The notes beneath the pieces are model-generated. The model searched no databases. It saw nothing but the letters and a program-made list of their open reading frames with translations, and had not been told where the DNA came from. Below are positions 12,801 through 24,600 of a DNA stretch of 64,000 nt, piece after piece. The stretch is from Pagrus major. Its lineage: Eukaryota; Chordata; Actinopteri; Spariformes; Sparidae. A program made the translations under genes and the position numbers. How positions within the stretch are numbered: position 1 is the first letter of the stretch; each line of letters opens with the position of its first letter. Where the stretch lies: positions 12,702,443 through 12,766,442 of the forward strand of contig NC_133236.1 of assembly GCF_040436345.1 (NCBI RefSeq). The letters are read 5' to 3'.

Positions 12801-15800
12801 AGCCACCAAGTGCAGAATTTGAAAACTTTTGAATCTGGCACCCCCTAGTTGCCCCATTGAAAAAGACCTTGACGGCACTGCATACTGCTAAGTTTAAAGG
12901 AGGAATAGCATGAGAGGAAATTTTATCTTACTGCTATCGTTCATCAAAAATGCATCTACAAAACAAGACAACGGCCGTTTTCAGCATTCGCTGACAGCAG
13001 ATCAGTGTGAAGAATTGAAAGAGGAGCAGTTTTATACACTCTATTGGAATAATGGAACAAGAAGAAGCAGACACAGTGAGCTGTTTAATGAAGGCATTAG
13101 ACTTTGGGCGATATTAGATATTATCGAATTATATTTGGGCAGGATAGTATCGTGATATAAAATTTTGGAAATCGCTCAAGCTTAGAAGGCATTTGACAGA
13201 CTGCATATCTACAACTTCTAAGTGAAGTAATCAGCTACTTTTCCCTCATTAACGTTATCACATTCCCTATTAGCATTGGTTTTAAATCTGAAATACTGCC
13301 AAATAGGCACTTTTGGTTTTTGCTTTGACCAGAAATCCTCCTCCATAGTCTTGTTGATTAACTCTTGTTTCGTGATAACTGAAATCTGCATGTTGCTGTA
13401 CGGAGAAGACACTTTCAGTTTGTAATTAGCGGCCTATTACTATAATTATTGGTTAACAACAACAACAAAACAACAGGCAAGTAATGTTATCGCCGTATGT
13501 CCGAACGCCACCGTTTACCGCAGCAGGTTTAAAGATGTTATGATGTTATGATCACACAGTAGAGTTAAAGCTGCTCTGTCGCACTGTAAACCACCAGTAT
13601 TCTGCAACTCTCTCCCTCTCAGATTATTTATATCAAGTCTCCCTCCTCTTCCTTTTGAGTTTTCGTGTTTACCAAAAAAGCATAAACATGTTGGAATTTT
13701 ATATTGGCTTTTCACTTAATCCACCATCTGTCACCACCATCTGCCATAAAGCACTCTCCCTCTGTGCTGCAAAGCAACACGGCAGATTTCCCGCCAAATC
13801 TGACACTGTGGCACACAATGCAGGAAATGCGGGGTAAGGGCCTGACAACCTTTGATTGTTTTTGAAAAGTGGTTTTTGGCATAATTTCAGTAGGTATGAC
13901 ACACAAGGTTCAAAACAAAGAACACAATCGTTGTTGTATGCGTCCGTGCAGCAGGAGACCACATTGCCGAGCTCCTGGTATTTTCTGGTCTATGGTGGAG
14001 TGTTTGTTTACCTGAGCAGGCGAAGCTCGGCCAGCAGGGTTGGGTTGGTGCTGCCCTTCTCCGGGCTGGACTGGCACGCTGCGTCATGCTCTGCACGGAG
14101 ACGTTTGATCTCTGCCAAGATCTCTCTGGGAAATGAAAAACATACTCGTCAGCTGAGGCTGGGGGAGCGTTACATGACTGAACAGACTGCGAAAAGACAA
14201 CAACAGATGCATGCTTCTGCAGACTTCTGAAAGTACATGTTGGATTTAGAAAACACAAACTCAAACATTTGATATATCCAAATATACACACAGGGCACTT
14301 TTACTGTGAAGGAATGTACCTTTCTTTTAGCCAAAAGAACTAACATGCTGACAGTGTTTAATACCACAAAAAAGGCGAAAGTTAATGTTTTGCACGTGAC
14401 AAACATTACATTCATTGTAAGTGCACATCGTTATTTTTTGCCTTCATTATCAAACAATATAATTTTTTAAACAATGACACGCTGCATAATTTCCAGTGTT
14501 CTATAAACATGAGGGAAAACTGGGCATGGACACCAGTACAACAACCAGTGCAGGGACAATTGAAATCCTACTGCAGTAGCACCTCAGTCTGCACATCTAT
14601 ATACACTCCCAAACACAACTACAAAGTTACAGACTTAAAAAGAGCAGCAGTCCAACTAAAAGGGGATGAATTAAAATGGAAATGTCATCCATTATTCACA
14701 CATTTCTACCTGTTTTTGCACTCCAGCTGAGCGATGAGCTCCCTCTTCTGTTTGTTCACATCAAAGTTGATGCTCCGGTTTGGTATCACCTGAAAAACAC
14801 ACACATTTACTGGAGCTCGTTGGATTTGCACAGACTATGAGTTGATAAATTATCACCTAAAATTTTGAAGATTTTAGTTTAGAGCTTTAAGATCAGAGAT
14901 AGTCCGCCTACAACTGTGCGTCAGAGCTCTGTGTATATGTATGTATTTATGTATTTGCAATTTGTGAGAAAACAAGGTGTTATTGACTCACTCCTGTGCC
15001 GTCAGTCTCCGCTAGTCTGGAGGTGTAGCGGGCGATCAGTTTGTGCTCCTCATCTTGCCTGCTGGGACTGTTAACACTACTGTAACACACAGAGGAGAGA
15101 CATTACAGTAGCAACTGACTGAAAGCACCATTAACTCATGGTCATTTATATGTTCTTAAGTTGTCAAAGATACATTTACAGTATGAATATGTCAGAATGT
15201 GAGAAATGGGAGCTTATATGCTGTTGCCACTATGTGGTCAGCATTAGAGGAACATGCCAACCCTGTGTAACCCACTGCAACTCTGGATTGCTTTCAGGCG
15301 AAAAAGGATGTTATTGGATGGTAATGTGAAACTGTCTATTTAATGACTAAATGAAGCTAAAAGGATGCTGGACACATCAATGACGTCGAAAGACTAGTTG
15401 GGATGTTTCACTGAAACACATGACTGGCTACTGAGTGCATATATTGCCCCAGAGGCTGATTGTGGACAGTGGTTTTTAAATCATTGGCACACACTAGACA
15501 GCACAACATGAGTTCAGTTTGTCATGTCTAAACATTATTTACATACTGACTGTTTTTGCTTGATCTTTGCTCTTCACTATGAAGATCAAATGTGGATACA
15601 GTCTGACTAAGATTAGGCCCAACTGTACTGCTGCATGTTGTTCTTCTCCTTTCACCCTCCTTGATAACCAGCGTTGACAGCGTTAGCTGTTACTGTTTTC
15701 AACTTGAGTCAGTTTTTGTGTGTGTCATCATGGCAAAATGTGGTCCTAATGTGGACACTAACACAGAAGCAGTTTGAGTACTTCGCCAAGTGTTAATATG

Positions 15801-16234
15801 TCTGTCTGTCTGTCTGTCTGTTTGTGGACAGGATTTGTCAACACAATTACATCACAAGCCTGCAAGATACAGTCACAAAACTTTATAGGTGAGTAGTCTA
15901 GATCGAAATTAAGGTCGAGTTTGAAGAGGAGTGTGGTCTGACTCATACGTACTGAGTTCTAATGTAATAATGTAGTAATGATTTCTAAGTAGCGATGGTC
16001 AGAGCATTAAACATGTTGACATGTGTCATGGCTGGTGTGATGCAATCGCAAGACGGTCTCTTGTTCCCTTTTGTAACCCCCCTGCTGTGTCACCTCTCTC
16101 ACCTTGGACTGCTCTGGAGCCGATTCACATACGCAGCGATCAGAGCGTGTTCTTCGTTCATACGCTGAGCGGCTGACAAACTGGATGAGACAAAAACAGA
16201 CAGGACAGGACATAAACATAAATATTCAGATTAA

Positions 16235-16314
<80 letters not shown>

Positions 16315-18576
16315 AAATAAAATAAAATGCTATCACATGTTTTCATAATGCTTTTTGTTTGTCTTAGCAAATGGTATTACTGTTATTTTGCTCTTTACTC
16401 TGCATACAGCAAAAACGATCATGTTTCTGTGATTTGGCAATATAATGTAATCTCATCATATCAGACTTTATCAGAAAAGGAACAATAAAATCCTGGACTT
16501 ATTTCTATCGTTGTCATTGGTGTTTTCTAGCCAAAGATCTCATCTTCAAATGTATTGTTTTGTGTCCAAAACCCAACGACATTCAACTCACGATCACATA
16601 AAACAAAGAAATGCAGCAAATACAAACAATTCAAAAGCTCAAACTGTTTAGAAAATTTAATTAGGAAAATGACTTATCTGACTATTAAAATAGTTGCCAG
16701 TTCACTCAAATTCTACTTTCCTTGACTTATCTTGTTACTAATTCCTGCATAACACACCCAATTTTCATTTTCTTCAAATCTAATCAGTGAAATGACAATG
16801 GCAATTGGTGAAATAGAGAAATAGAGAAATAGTAAATTACAACGAAAAAGGGAATCAAGGAAGCTAATAAAACACCTTTTATGTTGACTCAAGCAACTCA
16901 TTACCAATGTAACCCATTATTTCTTAGCTCCAGAAAACTGCAAACGTCTAATATGACAACAAACACGAAACTGGTATTTTTCTTCTTTTTATGTGAGTCT
17001 GTACCTCTTGGAGGACTCGGGCGCTGAGGACAGCAACATGGCCTCACTGGTGTTCCTAATAGGACGAGAGGGGCTGCACACACAAACAAAGAATGTATGT
17101 ATTAAAAGTGTAAAACCAGAGAAAGAATATCAACATTACAACAATAAACCACGAAGCCCTGCCTATCAGAAAACACACATTCTTTCACTCACACTCACAC
17201 TCACATACTAACACGCTCTCACATGCTTTTGAGTGCAATCATGCAACAGTGAATTGTACTTGTCTGAGCAAACACAGACAGGGCAAAGATCAGCAGAGGG
17301 AGCGAAAGACAGAAGGAGAGAGCAAGAGTGAGAATGCAGACTGAAGGGAAATGAAACACAGAAAATAAACCTGACCCGGCATCATTATAATCATACTCAC
17401 GTCTGTGCTAAGTGCAGTCTCTGTGTGCTGGCCTAAATATGTGCCCAGTGTTTGGAGGTCTGTATTGACCCAGTCTGCCGTAGTTGGGAAAATCAAACAA
17501 TGTTGATCCACCAGAAGGGGTGGAGCAACCGAAGTAGTTGGCGATAGAGGTGGGACTTTCGAGGTCTCGTGTTATCTGAACTTTGTGTGAACATGTAACT
17601 CTACCAGTGATAACGCACCAAATGTTATTTTAGAGTTTGCTCCTCAGTAGTAAATGTTTCACTTTCTGTAAAGAAAAGTGGCCATTTTCTGTGTTGAGTG
17701 TTGTGAACATTCACATGTAGTGTTGCCTGGCTGAACATTAACTAGTGTCTTATGCAGCTTTAACGTTGTATGTACTTTCTTTAATATTCTGTGTTACTGT
17801 GCACAGTCTGTCAGAGGAATAGTATCGTGCCAGTATGATCCAGAAAATGTTTTTCTTGCTGACGAAAATTGTAATTACATACCAACAAAATAAGTTCCAA
17901 AGATGTATGATTTTAAGCATATTGTTAAGCCCTACGTCTGTAACCTTCAATGTGGAAATACCAAACCAAATACTGACATTGCTTCTCCTCATATTGTTGA
18001 GATATCAGTGCTATTTACATTCAATGCAAGACTATGAAACTTTTGCTCAACAGCAACCAATGTGGCCATGAGTGGTAATAACAGCACAATGAATTTCGTT
18101 AAAATCCTTGAAGATTGTCGTGACTCAGCCCCTTTGGTGACTTCATCTTTGGGCGAAATGGGACAATTTACATCATACTTTAACAGCCACCAGGGGGCGA
18201 TAGAGAAGTTTTGGTTTTACTTTTGGGGAGCTGTCATGTCATCCATCTTTATATACAGTCAATGAGCGGGACCAGACTCATAATCTCAGTCACATATGTT
18301 ACATAGCATATAGCTATAGGTATCATACATTAGCTGATGTTCGGCTCGGCTTGGATTGAACAATGTTACATTGGCTTTCTTTACCTAGACCAATCATAAG
18401 CAACTCCTGTGTTAAAACATAAGAGTGTGTGAGTGTCCTGAGGTCTTACACTATGTTGGCGAGGTTGAGGGTCCTCTCAGGTTCCTCTGGGTAAATTGGA
18501 TGAGGGGGCTCTCTGGACGACACACAGCCCAGAGTCCTGCTCAGGGCTCGACCAAGTTTCGTTGCTGACGACTTCT

Positions 18577-18609
<33 letters not shown>

Positions 18610-21600
18610 AACTTTGTGACATTTGTGACACAAGAATTTTCAGCAGCAATGTTAACAGCAGCAACATCAGCAGCAATATTACTCCACTAGACTCGGTTTA
18701 TCACTCAGATTCATTACTGGTGACTGTAATTCGACGTGAAGGCTATTGGTTTCTGTTTCTTTTCAAAGCTTTGAAGGGCAACATGCCACCATATATCAGC
18801 TCTTTATTAAACTGGTCACAGAGTCACTATTCAACACGCTCTAGATATTTGTATAATGCTCAAAGTTCCCCCGGGTAAACAGTAAATTTGGGAAAACTGC
18901 TTTCAATTTCAGTGCTCCATACACTTGGAACATTTTACAATGTACATTTAAACTTGATACAGTTATACCTATGGGTCAGTTTAAGACTTTGTTTTACAAA
19001 CATCAGCATTTGAATGTAACTGTTTTTAACTATGTGCTGTCATGTATGGTTGTCTGTTTTTTATCTTTTAAGTTCGTTGTTTCTGTTTGTTATCACATTT
19101 TTGCACCTATTCTGTTTTTTATTTGTGCTCTCGACATCATTGAAAATGAGGGCTTGCCCTCAATGATTTTTCAAGATTTAAGTAAAGGTTGAATGAATGA
19201 CTGACTGAACTGCATATAAGAATGGGACTGAACTTCATGGATAAAGTTTGGTGGTATCAGGTGATGTTGGTAAGTTTAGCATGATCCTGAGTCTTGTCAA
19301 CAAGCTCTACTTGTGTGCCAAAGCACAACATTTTTGACTGACAATTGATTTGACTGAGTCTGATCTAGATAGAGTATGTTTTACCTGTTCTCTTCACTCT
19401 TTGAAGATATGTGGATTGATAAATTGCTACAAAAATACATAAAATATTTCTAATATTTGAACTTGGAAGTACACTTTATTACCTGTTTCATAAGTACATG
19501 CATTGTGTATGTGCATATGTACAGGAATATGTATGTAATTTTACTTTTCTTTTTTTTTTTTCTTTCAACCCCAGGAGGAAAAGCATTTGTGCTGGTAAAT
19601 AAATAAACAAACAGTTGGCTGAGTGATTAGAGTGAAGGATGACAGAGATGAAAAATATTCATATCCATCTTAAAACTTAATCCCTCTTGTAAACTTCATC
19701 TTATGTGGATAAATTCCTAATATCTTTATCAAGTGAAAACTATTTCAATCCGAGAGATTTAAGATCAGACAATTATCATCAAGTTCTGGCTCCAGTCTCT
19801 GATTTTATTTGATAACACAAGTGCATGCAGCACATGTGATCAAACTGGAGCCGCAGATGTAACTGAGTTTCCTTGGTGTAACAGTAAGAATGCTATAAAA
19901 CACTGAAGTGAAGCAGATAAACTGAAAATAAATAAAGTCTTAAACTGAACCCTGTTGAATTAATATGTAAAGCCTGCTGAGGATTATTAGGATGAGTTGC
20001 CTGAGATGAGAGGATTCCACTGGACAGGCAGGAGCTGCACTTTTGAGGAGATTTTTCTCTGAAACTGAAACATTAATAAGACAAATTATGCCAAGCCTGG
20101 ATGATGAATAATTCAACAACTATGTTTCCATCTATTAATACATAATTTCTTCATTGAAAACATTTTCCCCTCAGGCTAGTGCAACTTTTTGGGATTATTT
20201 TATCATTTTAAAGGATTTTCTTTTTTAAATAAATACATCATAATTAGCAAAGAGTTAACAATATTTGAAAGGGAATACATCTGTATTTGGCTACTGAATC
20301 CCGGTCCAGATTTATTGAGGGATACTTGCAAGTTTTGGATACAGTGTAATAATCTGTGTGTGTTTATAATGTGTGTTGTTATGATAGAACCTGTTTTAAA
20401 ACAATTTTAATTTTGATCAGTTTAAACTAAACCTGATTCTTCCACGAACCCTACTACCTAAGTCTTAACCCTCACGCTGCACTGTCAAGGTCTAAATTTC
20501 ATAAAAGTCCTCACAAAGATGGAGGTCCAAGAGCACGCACACACACACATGCACACACACACACACACACACACACACTCATGCACGCACACGTGGAGTG
20601 CCCCCTGGTGTAATGAATGAAGGCTCACACAGTGACTCACCCAGGACGAGTGCTCCTTCATCTGATGCTTGTTGCTATGAGAGCCGCTGGCGTTGCCACG
20701 CCAGAAGCAGTTCTGGCAGAGCTGGTAACCCCGGCAACGGAGGCAGCGATAGCGGAAGCCCGTCATACCGTTGCCACGACAGTAGGAGCATGAGACGGGA
20801 TGATAGACTGACAGAGAGACATAGAGACATAATATCTGTCAACATAGGTTGATCGAGAGAAAACAGGAAAAGGTCAGGAAATCCAAGATGGAGACGTAAC
20901 TGGAGCCAGACTGAAATTCGACTTTTCAGGCCCACATTGATATCAATATTTGAAAATAATTTGATTATAAATAACACGATTTGACAATACATTACATTTT
21001 TAACGAAAAAAACGAAAAAATATGTCTGAAGCAGGTTATGTTACACTGAAAGATACCTTTTGAACATTAAATTATACAGGGAGTTAAAATGACCTTCACA
21101 AAAATTGGTAAAACAATAAAAACAATATTTGATTTTGGAAACTGAAGGCTGAATGTAAAATTTCAGGACACAAAAACAGATATTGTTGCAATTTACTGCA
21201 GTCCAAGTGAATTTCAGCCAATAAAATTGGCAAGCTGATATGTTTACGTGTAAGTCTGTGGTGTGTAGGTGTGTGTACCATTCTCCACGTTGGCCATGCG
21301 GTGCATGAGAGGCAGCCAGACAAGACACTGAGGAGGATCAGCTACGATATCCAGGAACATGTTGAGCATCACCCTCTTCTACAGAAACAACAACAACAAA
21401 AGACAAAATTCTTCATGAAACCAGAATCACATTCAGTTTTTATAATCCTGGGCAGAGGAACTGCATGTTGAGGAAACGTTGTAGATAGTATAATACTTAT
21501 TAAAGAAAATCTGATGGATGAGGTGTGTGAGCATACGTGTTGTGGGAAGCATGAGCGTGCTAAAGTGTGTGTGTAGCCAAAGGACGGTCCTTCATGTAGA

Positions 21601-24600
21601 GCGGTGGGCAGCTTGAGAGCCTCTCTCAGAAAACCATCAAATTTGGACTGTACCAACACGCCGCCGGAGTCAGATACCTGAGAAAACACATCTACAAACA
21701 CATACACACGTGCAAACATAATTACGAAAGGAATGACTTTATCCAACCATAACCTCATGCACACTACCCTAGCCCTGACGGTAACCAAATTCTTAACCTA
21801 AATTTTAATGGTTTATTGAATCAATTTTATCTTTTTTCTTTGGTTTAATGGGTTGGAAAACTATGTTCAAAGGACAGAATCTCTCTGAATCAAGTTGTTA
21901 AATAATCTAGGAGGGTCCCTGCGTCAGGGTCCCTTTAAAACAGACAGTTAACCCTAACCCTGGGGGGAGGTTTATAGTCCCAAAGGTGTAGAACAAAGCG
22001 GTATAAAAATAGCTTTGTTCCAGCAGCTATCACTCAGATGAATACGTTTTGCAACATTTGCACAGATGCTTTAACAGCAATGTTATTTTTTTGGTTCATT
22101 TTTTTAACAGAATTTCCTTATATATCCTAGTGGCTATGTATTTTAGAGTTTTTTTATTTTAGATAATCTCATAAATCCTGATTAGTGTAGCCGTGAGTAC
22201 TTTTGTTATGTTTTATTATGTTTGTCAATTGTCTAATCAAACTACATAAAGAAAACTCTCTTTGTTTTCATGACTGAATAAACTGAATAAACAAACTGAC
22301 CTTAAAGGACAACACAATTTCATACGGTTTCACGGACCCTGCCACCTTTCTAGCTTCAAACAGTGTTCAGGGACCTTATTTTCCTCTGAGAACAGCTTGT
22401 CTATTCAGTTACAGAAAACAAATATTTCTGAGTTTGTATTATTACCTCATTAATATTGTAAATATTAAAATTCTGAGTTTGAATTTCTTCTCCAAAAACT
22501 ACATAGTGCCCCTTTAATGAAATAGTGGGTAAATTAACATGAGCAAACAGCAGCATTGACCTGCAATTTCCACAAGGTGGCACATATGTGACATGTATTC
22601 ATACATGAAGAAATTCACACTGAAAGTTTGAGTTATGAGACATAAATACAGTACAAATGTGGGTAACATTTATTGCAATATGTCAGAGTGTGATGTTGTG
22701 TAGTAAAACGAATGAATGAAAAAATATAAATTTGCAGTGAACACCTCAGCCGGCAACACACACCAACGATTTAACATTCTAACAAACAAATGCAAAATCA
22801 ATCTAACATATGTGTATTTAGATTTTAATAGTTAATTAATGTTAATTCAAGCGCATTGTAATGTCAATACTGCACTAACGTATAAAACAGTACAAAAAAA
22901 CAACATGCAAAAACAAAAAACTCCTGTTCCTTTTATGCTATCATTATCAGTATTTCTATCTCTTTGTTTACACCCAAGGCCTACATGTGAAATCAGTTCA
23001 AGCTAACTTTCTGGGGGATGTTTAAAGTATTTCTGGGAAATGTAAAATCACTGATCTGAAACAGATTCCATGTCAGTTGTGATGGTATCAACTTGTACTC
23101 ACAACGGAGTTTATCAATCAGTTTCCCTCCACACAACATGGACAGCATCGCCTTTACAGAGAGCACTGTCAGACGGCTGTCTGGCTCACTGAAACAAACA
23201 CAAACAGAAACACATATGACAAACATTTAAACAACAGGATGTCAAAGTGGGAAGCTGGACATCAAAAAACACAATTTCCCTTTTTAAGGATCGACAGATT
23301 ACTTTGTACTTACCTGTCGATGGCGGCCAGTAAGAACTCGACTAACAGAACGGTGCTCTCTCGTGGGTTGATGGTGTGTGTGGTGGGCAGGCGCTTGCTG
23401 AGCTGGTTGAACAGGGAGGACACTAAGTTCTCCAGTCTGATCACAGAGATGCCGGCGTGTAGCTCTACGGCATTCAGACCAGCGTCCCGCACCGCCTCAA
23501 TCACATTGTATATGTCAATCAGATGCACTGGAATGAGAAAGTCAGTAAATTCTTGACATATATTAAAAAAAAACTGTTGCTGTGAATTCATTCCACCTAG
23601 TGCAGGGGTCTGCAGCCTGTGGCTCTGGAGCCACACACATCTCTTTTGCCCCTCTGCAGTGGCTCAGTGTGGTTTTGACATTTTACATGGAAATTAATAA
23701 TATATATATATATTTTTACCATCATCACTGTTTTAGGCCTACAGTGATCCTTAGATTCTCCGACAGTAAAAATGCACAGCCTACACACAGAATTGTACCT
23801 GTTCTATCAAGTTGTGATTAATTGAATGATCCTGAGTTAATATCATTGGTCTGCATATATAGTTCTGTATTGCTCCTCTATCCTTTATTGTAGGCTAGTT
23901 CTTATATTTCATAAATGCACCAAAACATGGCATAATTGAAATGGAAATGCCAAGTTCAAGTACCTTATCCTGTAGGCATAAGTAGCCCACAGAGTTGCCA
24001 CATCATGTAAAAATATAAATGAATGCTCATTTAGGCCTTAATAATCTTGTTAGGCTACTTTAGACTTTCCAACCTGTGTTACCTTCATTATAAGACACAA
24101 ATATGCTTTGCGGCTCCAGACAGATTTTTTTGGCGAGGGACGGGGGCAAAAATGGCTCTTTTGATAGTAAAGGTTGCTGACCCCTGACCTAGTGTCAACA
24201 GAAAATAACTTAATAACAAAACGGACAAGGGTGACATCTTAATCTTATTTCTCCATAAGATATTTCTCCCAAAGATAAATTCGTATATCACAAAACAATC
24301 TCTGTATTGGCATTCTGAAGTGTTAAAACTGTGCTAAAGAGCAAAGATTATACTTACTGGAAAAAAAGAAGCACAAGACTAAAATTCAAACTGTTATGTC
24401 ATTCTCTGACTAATGTTGCCATGCTGAAGGAGACTAGGGTTGACTTACAGTTGCATCTCTTCTGTATGTATCTGAGCTTGCAGGCTGTTCGATATGTAGA
24501 GAGACAAATGGCATCAAAGTTCTGCTCCCCTATGATGAAAAGAAAAAGACATTATGTATCCATAATAGAGACATCTCTCCCATCAATCTCAGACCATAGC

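Noticed and set aside
13856..14291. 124- and 134-codon frames on both strands
   Set aside because: Shadows of dtnb coding exon 13, which reads in another frame with proper splice sites.
16212..16310. Tyr-Ile-rich frame
   Set aside because: Translation of the AT repeat.
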